A stretch of 64,000 bases of DNA from Pseudomonas sp. J452 (GCF_024666525.1 NZ_CP088294.1:4464001-4528000), one strand, 5' to 3'. Counted from the stretch's first letter, positions 29,161-38,014 are shown. Program-made: numbers and translations. The notes: a model not told the origin generated them from the letters alone.

Positions 29161-29772
29161 ATGCACCTGCACACCTGGCTGATCTACCTGATCGCGATTA
29201 CCGGCCTGGCCCTGACGCCCGGCCCCAACGGCCTGCTCGCCCTCACCCACGGCGCGCTCTACGGCCACCGGCGCACGCTGTGGACGATTGCCGGCGGCGT
29301 GCTCGGTTTCGTGCTGCTGATGGCCCTGTCGATGTTCGGTCTCGCCGCCCTGCTGCAGGCCTCGGCCAATGCCTTGAGCCTGCTCAAGTGGCTGGGCGGC
29401 GCCTACCTGATCTGGCTCGGCATCCAGCTCTGGCGCGCACCGCCGGTGCAGCTCACGGCGGTCGCACCCGGCGCCTTGAAAGCCGGCCCGGTATTGTTCC
29501 GCCAGGGCCTGCTATCGGCCATGTCCAACCCCAAGGTGATTCTGTTCTACGGCGCCTTCCTGCCGCAGTTCCTCGATCCGGCTGGTAACCTCTGGCTGCA
29601 ATTTGCCGTGATGGCACTGACCTTCGCCCTGGTCGAGGGCCTGGTGGAATACCTCCTGGCGCGTCTTGCCCAGCGCATCCGGCCGTGGCTGGAGCGCAGC
29701 GGCAAGACCTTCAACCGCTGCTGCGGCGGCATGTTCGCGGCGATGGGCACGGCCCTGCCACTGACGCGCTGA
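29161..29772 (+). CDS. LysE/RhtB family amino-acid exporter
   Basis: A 203-residue inner-membrane exporter with about six hydrophobic segments. The hallmark N-terminal motif ITGLALTPGPNGLLALTHGA and the later FRQGLLSAMSNPKVILFYGAF split pattern are those of the LysE/RhtB family, which exports basic amino acids, homoserine or threonine. WLGGAYLIWLGIQLWR is the conserved third segment. The ATG is preceded by GAGA about 8 bases upstream. No adjacent regulator is present; the substrate cannot be inferred. The gene stands about 97 bases after the hybrid kinase and is probably transcribed on its own. Confidence 0.92.
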   Translation: MHLHTWLIYLIAITGLALTPGPNGLLALTHGALYGHRRTLWTIAGGVLGFVLLMALSMFGLAALLQASANALSLLKWLGGAYLIWLGIQLWRAPPVQLTAVAPGALKAGPVLFRQGLLSAMSNPKVILFYGAFLPQFLDPAGNLWLQFAVMALTFALVEGLVEYLLARLAQRIRPWLERSGKTFNRCCGGMFAAMGTALPLTR

Positions 29773-29863
29773 AACCGCCAGCGAAAGGGTTTGCGCCCAC
29801 GCTTGTGGTTAAACTATGCACTGCGCCAGTCACCTGGCAGTCCCTCGCCAACCCGGTACCGCC

Positions 29864-30589
29864 ATGCGCTTGTTGCCACTTGCCCTGCTGCTATTGAGCG
29901 CAGCCCTCGGCGCCGAAGAGCGGCCCTTGCGCTTCTCCGTGACCGAGAGCTGGGCCATGCCGATGATGCAGATCGACAACGGCAAGGCCTCCGCCGGCAT
30001 CCTTTACGACCTGCAGATGCGCCTGGCGCAAAAGGTCGGCCGGCGCGCCGAACTGATGGTGATGCCACGCCTGCGGGTGCAGCAGATGCTGGTGCGCGGC
30101 GAGATCGACGTGCGCTGCTACGTCAACCCGGCCTGGCTGCACGAGTCGCACTACCAGTACATCTGGAGCGTGCCGTTCATGGTCCAGCGCGATGTGCTGG
30201 TGAGCCGCGTGCACGACCAGCCACCGCCCCCCGCCCAAGCCCAGGGCGAGCTGGTCGGCACCGTGCTGGGTTTCATCTATCCCAGACTGGAACCGCTGTT
30301 CGCCAGTGGCCACCTGCGCCGCGACGACGCGCGCACCCAGGAGCTGGCCCTGGAAAAACTGGAAGCCCATCGCTACCGCTATGCGGTGAGCAACGACATG
30401 GCGCTGCAGTGGTACAACCGTCGCCAGCCGCCGGCGCGCCAGCTGCAAGCAATCAGCGAACTGAGCGCCGACCTGGTCGCCTGCATTGTCCGTGACGCAC
30501 CGGATGTGCCGACCATGCCCCTGCTGCGCGCCCTGGTACAGATGAGTAACGACGGCGAGTTCGAGGCCATCCTCGCCAAGTACCGTTAG
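29864..30589 (+). CDS. periplasmic substrate-binding-like protein (SBP_bac_3 type)
   Basis: A 241-residue protein with signal peptide MRLLPLALLLLSAALGA. The mature part resembles amino-acid-binding type 3 solute-binding proteins: LRFSVTESWAMPMM, SAGILYDLQMRLAQKVG, LMVMPRLRVQQMLVRGEIDV and RYRYAVSNDMALQWY. No ABC permease or ATPase genes are adjacent, so it could be an orphan binding protein or a sensor-like periplasmic protein. I start at 29864 because the longer frame lacks a signal sequence at its beginning. A related but distinct protein is encoded at 36972-37715. Confidence 0.82.
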   Translation: MRLLPLALLLLSAALGAEERPLRFSVTESWAMPMMQIDNGKASAGILYDLQMRLAQKVGRRAELMVMPRLRVQQMLVRGEIDVRCYVNPAWLHESHYQYIWSVPFMVQRDVLVSRVHDQPPPPAQAQGELVGTVLGFIYPRLEPLFASGHLRRDDARTQELALEKLEAHRYRYAVSNDMALQWYNRRQPPARQLQAISELSADLVACIVRDAPDVPTMPLLRALVQMSNDGEFEAILAKYR

Positions 30590-30688
30590 GCATCTGCCGC
30601 TGATCAGCGCGGGCCCGCTCTGGCAGCCACTCGGCTAGCCTTGCAAGAGGGGGATCACTCATTCCGTCAGCGACGGGAAGGAGGAGCC

Positions 30689-31324
30689 ATGAGCATGGCC
30701 AACTGGCGCATGCAGGGTGACGAGTTCGCCACCTGCAACTGCAACTGGGGCTGTCCCTGCCAATTCAGCGCGCTGCCTAGCCACGGCAAGTGCGAAGCCG
30801 TGGTGGCGATGCGCATCGACCACGGTTACCTCAATGAGACGATCCTCGACGGCCTGGTCTGGGTCGCCACCTTCGCCTGGCCTGGCGCCATTCATGAAGG
30901 CAACGGACGTTGCCAGGTGTTCATCGAACAAAGTGCCAGCGCCGCCCAGCGCCAGGCCCTGCTGACCATCCTCAGCGGCGCCGAGACCGACCCCGGGGCG
31001 ACCGTGTTCCAGGTCTTCGCCAGCACCATCAGCGAGATGTTCGAGCCACAATTCGTCGCTATCGAATTGCAGGTGGATGTCGCCGCCCGCCAGGCCAAGG
31101 TCAGCATCCCCGGCGTGCTGGAGGCGACCGGCGAGCCGATCCGCAACCCGGTCAGCGGCGAAGCCCAGCGCGTACGCCTGGTGCTGCCCGACGGTTTCGA
31201 GTTCACCGAGGCGGAAATGGCCAGCGGCAGCTACGTCACCCACAACCAGGTACGTATCCAGTCGCAGAACAGCCACGGTCACTTCGCCCACCTGCACTTC
31301 ACCGGGCGCGGCGTCGTGCGCTAA
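30689..31324 (+). CDS. DUF1326 domain-containing protein
   Basis: A 211-residue predicted cytoplasmic protein. The N-terminal signature FATCNCNWGCPCQF (Cys16, 18, 22, 24) is the hallmark of DUF1326 and suggests metal binding. Conserved blocks follow: AMRIDHGYLNETILDGLVW, PGAIHEGNG, and a C-terminal HFAHLHFTGRG that adds histidines. An excellent GGAGGAG ribosome site precedes ATG 30689. It ends 3 bases before a DUF2182 membrane protein; the two families are commonly adjacent, implying a joint membrane-linked, possibly metal-related function. No substrate is known. Confidence 0.9.
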   Translation: MSMANWRMQGDEFATCNCNWGCPCQFSALPSHGKCEAVVAMRIDHGYLNETILDGLVWVATFAWPGAIHEGNGRCQVFIEQSASAAQRQALLTILSGAETDPGATVFQVFASTISEMFEPQFVAIELQVDVAARQAKVSIPGVLEATGEPIRNPVSGEAQRVRLVLPDGFEFTEAEMASGSYVTHNQVRIQSQNSHGHFAHLHFTGRGVVR

Positions 31325-31327
31325 GCG

Positions 31328-32122
31328 ATGCAGCCCGCACCGGCCGCGAGCAAGCGCCTGCTCGATCATGGGCAATGGCGCCTGCTCGGCTGCCTGCTGG
31401 CGCTGATCGCCCTGGCCTGGTTCGAACTCTGGCGCATGAGCCAGGCCATGGTCGCGCCTGGCGGCATGCTGGACATGGCCATGGCTGGCATGCCGATGCC
31501 CTGGAGCCTGACCGACGCCGCGCTGATGCTGGCCATGTGGCTGCTGATGATGCTGGCGATGATGCTGCCCAGCGCCCTGCCCATGCTGCTGCTCTACCAG
31601 CAATTGCTCAAGCGGCGCCTGCCGACCGGCCAGCACCTGCTGGCCATGAGCCTGTTCATCGCCGCCTACTTGCTGGTCTGGGGCGGTTTCTCGCTGCTCG
31701 CCACTCTGTTGCAGTGGTGGCTCGATCACCTGAGCCTGCTTAGCCCCGAACTGCGCAGCACCAGCATCTGGCTGGCGGCCGCCCTGCTGTTCGGCGCCGG
31801 GCTGTATCAGTGGCTGCCGCTGAAACAGGCCTGCCTGCGGCACTGCCAGGGCCCGGTGCTGTTCCTCGCCGGGCACTGGCGCCCCGGCGTCAGTGGCGGC
31901 TGGTCCATGGGCCTGCGCCACGGCCTGTATTGCCTGGGTTGCTGCTGGGCGCTGATGGGCCTGCTGTTCGTGGTCGGGGCGATGAACCTGCTGTGGGTAG
32001 CGCTGATCGCCGCCTATGTGCTGCTGGAAAAACTGCTGGCCAGCGGCCCCTGGCTGGCCCGTGGCGCCGGCCTGCTGCTGATGGGCTGGGCACTGCACCT
32101 GCTGTTGCCGGCCTGGATATAG
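31328..32122 (+). CDS. DUF2182 domain-containing integral membrane protein
   Basis: A 264-residue polytopic membrane protein with about six or seven segments. The Met-rich loop MLDMAMAGMPMPW and the segment MLAMWLLMMLAMMLPSALPM are characteristic, as is the Cys motif LYCLGCCWALMGLL near residue 200. Met, Cys and His richness is compatible with metal handling, which remains inference. The gene starts 3 bases after the DUF1326 stop and is surely cotranscribed with it. A nested-hairpin element begins 47 bases downstream. The length is typical for the family. Confidence 0.9.
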   Translation: MQPAPAASKRLLDHGQWRLLGCLLALIALAWFELWRMSQAMVAPGGMLDMAMAGMPMPWSLTDAALMLAMWLLMMLAMMLPSALPMLLLYQQLLKRRLPTGQHLLAMSLFIAAYLLVWGGFSLLATLLQWWLDHLSLLSPELRSTSIWLAAALLFGAGLYQWLPLKQACLRHCQGPVLFLAGHWRPGVSGGWSMGLRHGLYCLGCCWALMGLLFVVGAMNLLWVALIAAYVLLEKLLASGPWLARGAGLLLMGWALHLLLPAWI

Positions 32123-32168
32123 ACGAACGGGCTGTGGCTCAGGACAGTTTTCGTGCCGCGCGGATCGG

Positions 32169-32316
32169 CTAGCAGGCCGCTGAAAAATGTTGACGAGGCA
32201 GCCGAGACAAGGCGAAAACGGCCGAAAAATCGCAGTTTACGCGTTGTAAATGAGCATTTTGAGGCAGTTTTCAACGCAGTATCGGCAACGCAGGTAGTTT
32301 TTCAACGGCCTGCTAG
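32169..32316. repeat. nested-hairpin element, copy H3
   Basis: Outer arms of 19 bases (32169-32187, 32298-32316) beginning CTAGCAGGCCGCTG and ending ACGGCCTGCTAG pair with one mismatch. The core is TTTAC-GCGTT-GTAAA (32236-32250). An inner pair AAAACGGCC / GGCAGTTTT pairs imperfectly. The linker TGTAAATGAGCATTTTGA is identical to copy H5. It lies between plus-strand genes, ending 32 bases before the next ATG. Confidence 0.78.
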
Positions 32317-32348
32317 ACTGCCGCCTCCCATCCTCGTAAGGACACGCC

Positions 32349-32936
32349 ATGGACAACGTCTACAAAGCCCCCGAAGCCGCCCTCATCGACCCCGCCACGA
32401 CAGCTGGCGGCACCGCCTTCTTCGTCACCTCGATCCGCAAGATGGCCATCCTCTATATCGCCACCCTGGGCATGTACGTCCTCTACTGGGGCTACAAGCA
32501 GTGGGACAGTCAGCGCCACAGCATGCCCAAGCGGATCATGCCGGTGTGGCGCTCAATCTTTATCATCTTCTTCATGCACAGCCTGGCGCGCCGGATTGGC
32601 GAGCGCCTGCAGGCCCAGGGCCAGCCACTGGGGAAACCCAGCGGCGCCGCGACCCTGTTCGTGGTGTTGGTGGTGCTGGGCGGCGTGCTCGGCAGCGTCA
32701 CCTCGCGCAACGATGTGCCGGTCATCCTCGATATCCTGGCGCTGCTCCTGCAACTCGCCTCGTTGCTGCCGATGATCAGCATCCAGCGCCAGGCCAACCT
32801 GGCCAGCGGCGACCCGGAAGGTGCCAGCAACAGCAGCATGTCCGGCAGCAACATCGCCTTCCTGATCCTTGGTGGCCTGCTCTGGCTGCTCTATCTGGCC
32901 GGTCTGGTGATGATCATCCTACTCGGCGGCGCCTGA
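32349..32936 (+). CDS. hypothetical membrane protein
   Basis: A 195-residue protein with about four hydrophobic segments: MAILYIATLGMYVLYWGY near residue 32, SIFIIFFMHSLA near 70, ATLFVVLVVLGGVLGSV near 100 and NIAFLILGGLLWLLYLAGLV near the C-terminus. The region LGMYVLYWGYKQWDSQR recalls small DUF4234-like membrane proteins, but I cannot assign a family with confidence. The N-terminus MDNVYKAPEAAL is a short polar tail with a GTAAGGA ribosome site upstream. The H3 repeat element lies directly in front of it. It converges on the polyamine-binding protein gene. Confidence 0.8.
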   Translation: MDNVYKAPEAALIDPATTAGGTAFFVTSIRKMAILYIATLGMYVLYWGYKQWDSQRHSMPKRIMPVWRSIFIIFFMHSLARRIGERLQAQGQPLGKPSGAATLFVVLVVLGGVLGSVTSRNDVPVILDILALLLQLASLLPMISIQRQANLASGDPEGASNSSMSGSNIAFLILGGLLWLLYLAGLVMIILLGGA

Positions 32937-32974
32937 TTCACTTCGCCAGAGCCAAACCCGGCTCTGGCCCCTCC

Positions 32975-34066
32975 TCACAACCCCGACTTCAACTTGCTGA
33001 ACGCCCGCGTCAGCGCCCGGTTGAAGGCGGGACTGTTGTCGTTCTTGGTGTACAGCTTGGCGCGCAGCTCCTGCGGCGGATAAGTGCCCGGATCGGCGAG
33101 GATCGTCGGATCGACCGTGGCATTCGCCGCCGGCACCGCGTTGGCGTAGTAGATGCTGTTGCTGATGGCGCCGATCACTTCGGGGGTCATCAGGTGATCC
33201 ATCAGCGCCAGCGCTTCTTGCGGGTGCGGCGCATCCTTGGGGATGACCATCGCATCGAACCAGATCAGCGTGCCTTCGCGCGGGATGCTGTAGTGCAGGC
33301 TGTAGGGCTTGCCCGCCTGCTGCGCCTGGCCGGCGGCGATCGACACGTTGCCGTTCCACGACATCGCCAGGCAGGTATCGCCATTGGCCAGGTCGGCGAT
33401 ATTGCGGTCATTGTCGAAGTAGCGGATCGACGGCCGTACCTTGGCCAGGTGCGCTTCGGCCAGCTTGAGGTCGTCGAGGCTCTGCTTGTTGATGTCCAGC
33501 CCCAGGTAGCGGAAGGTCGCGGCGAACACCTCGTTGGGATCATTGAGGAAGCTCACCCCGCAGTCGGCGAACTTGGCCACCACCTGCGGATCGAGCAGCA
33601 TCGCCCAACTGTCGGTCGGCGCCTCGGCCATGCGCTTGGCAATGGCCTCCTTCTGGTAGCCGACACCGGTGGTACCCCACACATACAGCCCGGCATAGCG
33701 GTTGCCCGGATCGAAGGCGGCCATATGCCCGGTGAACTCAGCATCCAGCCCGGCGAAGTGCGGCAACGCAGCCTTGTCCAGCGGCTGCAACGCGCCACTG
33801 CTGATCGCCCGCTGCAGGTGCTGGCCGGCGGTCAGCACCAGGTCATAGCCACTGCGCCCGGTGAGCAGCTTGGTCTCCACGGTTTCCAGCGAGTCGAAGT
33901 GATCGGCCACCACCTTGATCCCGGTCTTCTTTTCGAAGGAAGACAGGGTGTCCGGCGCCAGGTATTCGTTCCAGATGTACAGGTTGACCTGTTTCGCGGC
34001 CTCGGCCGCCTGCGCATTCGCGCAGGCGGCCAGCCCCAGAGCCAGCAGGGTTGCGTGCAGTCTCAT
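32975..34066 (-). CDS. polyamine ABC transporter substrate-binding protein (PotF/SpuD type)
   Basis: A periplasmic binding protein of 363 residues with signal peptide MRLHATLLALGLAACANAQA. Family motifs are VNLYIWNEYLAPDTLSSFEK, TKLLTGRSGYDLVLT, GLYVWGTTGVGYQ and YSIPREGTLIWFDAM. PotF/SpuD/SpuE proteins bind putrescine or spermidine. I use ATG 34066, two codons inside the longest frame, because AGGAG then has 6-base spacing. It starts 9 bases after the agmatine-deiminase-like gene on the same strand; no permease or ATPase gene is adjacent, so it would have to use transporter parts encoded elsewhere. Confidence 0.9.
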   Translation of the reverse strand: MRLHATLLALGLAACANAQAAEAAKQVNLYIWNEYLAPDTLSSFEKKTGIKVVADHFDSLETVETKLLTGRSGYDLVLTAGQHLQRAISSGALQPLDKAALPHFAGLDAEFTGHMAAFDPGNRYAGLYVWGTTGVGYQKEAIAKRMAEAPTDSWAMLLDPQVVAKFADCGVSFLNDPNEVFAATFRYLGLDINKQSLDDLKLAEAHLAKVRPSIRYFDNDRNIADLANGDTCLAMSWNGNVSIAAGQAQQAGKPYSLHYSIPREGTLIWFDAMVIPKDAPHPQEALALMDHLMTPEVIGAISNSIYYANAVPAANATVDPTILADPGTYPPQELRAKLYTKNDNSPAFNRALTRAFSKLKSGL

Positions 34067-34075
34067 GAGCATCTC

Positions 34076-35188
34076 CTAGGCGCGCTTGGGCGCGGCGTAT
34101 TGCGGCATGGTGATGCAGGCGACGTTGCCGCCACCGAGGAGGATCTCCCGCGAGTTCTCGATGCCAAGGATGCGGTGCTTGGGGAACAGCTCGGCCAGGG
34201 TGGCCTGGGCGACACGGTCGCAGGGGTCGTTGAACAGCGGCACGACGATGGCCGAGTTGCCGGCGTAGTAGTTGATGTACGAGGCGCAGATCTGCGTGCC
34301 GGCCTGGCGCGTATGGGTGGCGTCGTCCTGGTCCAGACCATCGGCCTCTTCCGCCGTCCACTCCAGCACGCGCGGTTGCGGCAGCTTGTGCACTTCCAGC
34401 GCGCGGCCCTGGGCGTCGCGGGTGCTGCGCAGGATGTCGTAGGCCTCCTGGTAGATTTCCCACTGCGGGTCGTTGCGGTCGTCGGTCCACTGCTGCACCA
34501 CCACGCCGGGGCGCACGAAGCAGGCCAGGTCGTCGATATGGCCGTCGGTTTCGTCGAACTTGCAGCCGCGCGGCAGCCAGATCACCTGCTCGGCACCGAG
34601 GTAATCCTGCAGGCGACGGGTCATCTCGTCCTTGCCCAGATGGGCGTTGCGGTTGCGGTTGAGCAGGCACTGCTCGGTGGTCAGCAGGGTGCGCTGACCA
34701 TCAGTCTGGATGCCACCCATCTCGGCGATGAAGGGCGCGCGGTAGCGGTCGTAGCCTTCGATCTCGAGGATCTTCTGCGCGATCTGGTCGTCCTTGTCCC
34801 AGGGGTAGTAGAGGCCGCCGTCGAGGCCGCCGTAGGCGTTGAACTCGAAGTCCACGCCGCGCACCTCGCCGCTGTCGTCATTGACCAGAAAGGCCGGGCC
34901 GCTGTCGCGGAACCAGGTGTCGTTGCAGGTCATTTCCACCACCCGCACATGGGCCGGTAGCTGGCGGCGGGCGTTGGCGTACTGGCTGGCCGAAGCGCAC
35001 ACGGTGACCGGCTCGCTGGTCGCGATGGCGCTGACGATATCGACCCAGACCTTTTGCGCCGGCTTGGCACCGTTGCGCCACACGTCGGTGCGCTCCGGCC
35101 AGCCGAGCCAGCAGCGGGCCTTGGGTTCGAATTCACCGGGCAGGCGGAAGCCGTCGGTTTTCGGGAGAGAGGTCAGGGAACGGGCCAT
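34076..35188 (-). CDS. agmatine deiminase-like protein (divergent)
   Basis: A 370-residue member of the agmatine deiminase family, which converts agmatine to N-carbamoylputrescine. The catalytic frame is retained: RDSGP (Asp95), Glu156, ETDGHID (His217/Asp219) and the nucleophile Cys358 in GGGNVACIT. Compared with AguA as I remember it, two conserved loops have changed: the GGSIHVDGEG-type loop reads MGGIQTDGQR, and the GGNIHC loop reads GGNVAC, each losing a His. It may therefore act on a different guanidino compound. It lies between a LysR regulator and a polyamine-type binding protein. I start at 35188 (MARSLTSLPKTDGF), the first ATG matching the family N-terminus. Confidence 0.85.
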   Translation of the reverse strand: MARSLTSLPKTDGFRLPGEFEPKARCWLGWPERTDVWRNGAKPAQKVWVDIVSAIATSEPVTVCASASQYANARRQLPAHVRVVEMTCNDTWFRDSGPAFLVNDDSGEVRGVDFEFNAYGGLDGGLYYPWDKDDQIAQKILEIEGYDRYRAPFIAEMGGIQTDGQRTLLTTEQCLLNRNRNAHLGKDEMTRRLQDYLGAEQVIWLPRGCKFDETDGHIDDLACFVRPGVVVQQWTDDRNDPQWEIYQEAYDILRSTRDAQGRALEVHKLPQPRVLEWTAEEADGLDQDDATHTRQAGTQICASYINYYAGNSAIVVPLFNDPCDRVAQATLAELFPKHRILGIENSREILLGGGNVACITMPQYAAPKRA

Positions 35189-35285
35189 TGCTAGGTACTC
35201 GTCGGTGGCTGTTGGATAGCTCGACAGTACCCGTGGCAGAGCGCCCGCGACCAATGACCATTATCGCGGGATAGATGAATCTAAT

Positions 35286-36173
35286 TCAGATATTGGCCAG
35301 CTGATCAGTGAACCATTCGACGAACTGCGCCACCGCTGGCTTATCCAGGCGCAACCGTTCGCAGACCAGCGCGTACTGCCCGAGCGAAGCCACGCTGGCG
35401 GCAAACGGGCGCACCAGGCGGCCACTGGCCAGGTCCTCGGCGCTGGTCAGGTTGTCGCCGATGGCCACGCCCTGGCCGCGCGCGGCGGCTTCCATGGTCA
35501 GCCCGGCATGGCCGAGGTAGAGATGGCGCTGCGGCTGGATATCGCCGGCGTGGGTGGTCAGCCAGGCGGTCCAGGTCTTGCCGTCCTGGTCGTCGTGCAG
35601 CAGGCAGTGGCGGGCCAGGTCGCGCGGGTGTTTGAGTGGCAACTGGTTGAACAGGCCGGGGCTACATACCGGGAAAAACAGCAGAGTCGGCAATGGCCGC
35701 ACGAAGTAGGTGCTGCCATCGGTCGGGCCGGTGCCGTAGGTAATCGCCAGGTCGATTTCCTCGCCCGGCTGGGTCGCTTCCAGCGGTTGCTCATAGAGGT
35801 GCAGGGTGATCTGCGGATAGCGCTCGCTGAAATCCGCCAGGCGCCCGATCAGCCACTTCTGCGCCAGCTCGGCGGTCACCGCGATGCGCAGTTGCGCCTG
35901 GGAACCGGGGTCACGCAATTCATCACAGGCCTCGCCGATCAGCTCGAAGGCCTGCTGCAGGCTGCGCAACAGGCGCTTGGCCTGCGGCGTGGGGCGCACT
36001 TGGCGGCCGTCGCGCTGGAATAACTGCGTGCCGAGTTGCTCTTCGAGCTGGCGAATCTGGTGGCTGACCGCGCTATCGGTGACGCACAGCTCGGCAGCCG
36101 CGCGGCCGAAATGGGCATGCCGCGCGGCACACTCGAAGGTGCGCAGGGCGGTGAGAGAGGGCAGGCGACGCAT
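35286..36173 (-). CDS. LysR-family transcriptional regulator (GcvA-like)
   Basis: A 295-residue regulator. The N-terminal winged helix-turn-helix reads LRTFECAARHAHFGRAAAEL with CVTDSAVSHQIRQLEEQLGT, and the C-terminal two-lobed effector domain has YPQITLHLYEQ, DLAITYGTGP and MEAAARGQGVAIGDN. The MRRLPSLTALRTFE start (36173) is typical of the GcvA-like branch. It is upstream of and codirectional with the agmatine-deiminase-like gene, 97 bases apart, and is a candidate regulator of that gene and the binding protein. The effector is unknown. Confidence 0.9.
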   Translation of the reverse strand: MRRLPSLTALRTFECAARHAHFGRAAAELCVTDSAVSHQIRQLEEQLGTQLFQRDGRQVRPTPQAKRLLRSLQQAFELIGEACDELRDPGSQAQLRIAVTAELAQKWLIGRLADFSERYPQITLHLYEQPLEATQPGEEIDLAITYGTGPTDGSTYFVRPLPTLLFFPVCSPGLFNQLPLKHPRDLARHCLLHDDQDGKTWTAWLTTHAGDIQPQRHLYLGHAGLTMEAAARGQGVAIGDNLTSAEDLASGRLVRPFAASVASLGQYALVCERLRLDKPAVAQFVEWFTDQLANI

Positions 36174-36275
36174 GGCAACTGGCTTCCCGGCAAAAGCCGG
36201 CATGCTTGCTCAGCAGGCACGCCGGCATCCAGTGGGGTGACGCTGGCGGCTCTTCAGAGCCTACCGGGGTCACTC

Positions 36276-36417
36276 AGAGCCTTTTCACGATTTTCTGAAT
36301 TAGAGCCAGGCAAGGCGAAAATGACCGAGGGAGCGGAGTTTACGAGCTGTAAATGAGCATCCCGAGGTCATTTTTAACGCGGCATGGCCGACAGTCAGGA
36401 GATCGTGAACAGGCTCT
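36276..36417. repeat. nested-hairpin element, copy H4
   Basis: Outer arms AGAGCCTTTTCACGAT (36276-36291) and ATCGTGAACAGGCTCT (36402-36417) pair with one mismatch. Inner arms AAAATGACC (36318-36326) and GGTCATTTT (36366-36374) pair perfectly. The core TTTAC-GAGCT-GTAAA is at 36339-36353. The linkers AAGGCGAAAA, GCGGAG and AAATGAGCAT match other copies. The right arm ends on the first base of the stop codon of the lipoprotein gene. Confidence 0.78.
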
Positions 36418-36848
36418 CAGGGCTTGGGCATATCCGGGCGAATATCGAAACCACCCTTGTTCTCGCTGACGATGCGGAAGGCGTAGGTCTCACCGGCCGT
36501 CACCGGCACCGCCAGCTCGCGCAACAGGCGGCCCATGCTGCACAGGGTGTCGTCCTGCTTGTCCAGGGTGATACCCACCACCCGCGTGCCCGCCGGCACC
36601 TGGAAGGTCGCCACCTCACCGATGCCGATACGCGCCGCTACCTGGCGATCCACTTCGATGGCCACATAGCAGCCGCCGCCCATCATGCCCAGGTCACGGT
36701 TGACCACGATCTGCCCAGCCCCTTCACGCACTTCCTGGAAAGCCAGCAGGCGGTCGGCCGGCACCGGTTGCACATGCTCCGGATCGGCACGAAAGGACGA
36801 ACAACCGGCCAGCAACAGCAACGGCAGAACTGCAGAGATCAAGCGCAT
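36417..36848 (-). CDS. predicted lipoprotein of unknown function
   Basis: A 143-residue lipoprotein. The N-terminus MRLISAVLPLLLLAGCSSFR has a perfect lipobox (LAGC). The mature part is a small beta-rich domain with YVAIEVDRQVAARIGIGEVATF split over residues about 70-90, then AGTRVVGITLDKQDDTLC and ETYAFRIVSENKGGFDI, reminiscent of DUF2846-like lipoproteins; I am not sure of the family. It is monocistronic, with a promoter presumably in the 120-base gap upstream. The H4 hairpin element overlaps its stop codon. Confidence 0.82.
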   Translation of the reverse strand: MRLISAVLPLLLLAGCSSFRADPEHVQPVPADRLLAFQEVREGAGQIVVNRDLGMMGGGCYVAIEVDRQVAARIGIGEVATFQVPAGTRVVGITLDKQDDTLCSMGRLLRELAVPVTAGETYAFRIVSENKGGFDIRPDMPKP

Positions 36849-36971
36849 GGAAGCCCTCCTTGGGCGATCTGGGATGCACCCCAGTATTGGCGCTTTCGGC
36901 GCTACGACTCAAGTAGTGCCCGGTCAGTCTGCTGCGGAGTCGATGGGCCAGGGCGGAAAACCTGGCGTTGC

Positions 36972-37715
36972 TCAGTGTTCCAGCCAGGTCCGACGCAACT
37001 GCGCCATGCTGCCATCCGCCTTGAGCCGCAGCAGCTCGGCCTGCCAGCGCGCGACCAGCTCGTCCGGCAAGGCCCGGGAAAAGCTCAGGTAGCTGATCGC
37101 CGGGGCCACACGATAGACCTGCTCCACCGCATCGGCCTCGACCTTGGCACGCGCCAGCAGATCGGGCACTTGCAGCTCATCCATCGCCAGCAGCGGTTGC
37201 CGGCCGGCCAGCAGCATGAGCATGGCCGTCAGTGAGGTCTCGGACAGCACCAGATTGCTGAAGCCTTCACCCTGCAGGAAGGTGTGGGTGTAGAAGGCCC
37301 GCGGCAGCAGGATTCCGGAAAATTGCTTGGCTTCAGCCAGGCTGGCAATCCGGATGCCCGAGCCGGCGCGCGCATAGAAGCTGGTCCGCGACTCCAGCAA
37401 CGGCCCCACCCACTTGAACAGGCTCTCGCGCTCGACCGTGCGCTTGGGGCAGACCAGCACGATGTTGGGCTCGGCCAGACCGATCTGGTAGGCACGCGAC
37501 CAGGGCAACACCTCGATCGGCGTGGTGTCTCCCAGGCGCTGCTGGATCGCCTTGACCACCTCGACACAGAAACCGGTCACCTGGCCGTCACGCGTGAACG
37601 CCAGTGGCGGCACCTCGGTCGTGAGGATGCGCAGCTCAGCCGCCACGCCGACCGTGCTGCCAACCAGCAGAAGCAGAACCAGCATCCCTGCCCAGCGAAC
37701 CGCTGCAGCCCTCAT
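36972..37715 (-). CDS. periplasmic substrate-binding-like protein (SBP_bac_3 type)
   Basis: A 247-residue exported protein. The N-terminal region MRAAAVRWAGMLVLLLLVGS is a signal sequence. The body has LRILTTEVPPLAFTRDGQVT, VVKAIQQRLGDTTPIEVLPW, IVLVCPKRTVERESLFKWVG and MLMLLAGRQPLLAMDEL, typical of type 3 solute-binding proteins. No ABC partner genes are adjacent; such orphan members are common in Pseudomonas. I start at 37715 because the 17 upstream codons add an Arg/Pro-rich stretch before the signal. The ligand is unknown. Confidence 0.82.
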   Translation of the reverse strand: MRAAAVRWAGMLVLLLLVGSTVGVAAELRILTTEVPPLAFTRDGQVTGFCVEVVKAIQQRLGDTTPIEVLPWSRAYQIGLAEPNIVLVCPKRTVERESLFKWVGPLLESRTSFYARAGSGIRIASLAEAKQFSGILLPRAFYTHTFLQGEGFSNLVLSETSLTAMLMLLAGRQPLLAMDELQVPDLLARAKVEADAVEQVYRVAPAISYLSFSRALPDELVARWQAELLRLKADGSMAQLRRTWLEH

Positions 37716-38014
37716 CGCCTGACTCCATGGGTGTCGAGTTCTAGGTATAGGCCCACGGTCGACCACATACCAGCCAGCTCGGCATGACGCGCCAGTCAGT
37801 TGTTTGTGTGAGCTGCAAAAAACTGGCTAAGGCCGGCGAGCGTTGCACGGGCGCACAGTGGCCGCGCCGACGAAAAGGCCCGCTGCCCAGCGGAGTCACT
37901 GCAGCTGGAGTCCTGAGCCAAGGTCGCAACCGGCCTGACATCGGCTTTAGCCGACTGGGATCTGCCGGCCAGGTATACTCCTGCCCCTTCCCCTCTGGCT
38001 CGCCGTGAACCGTC

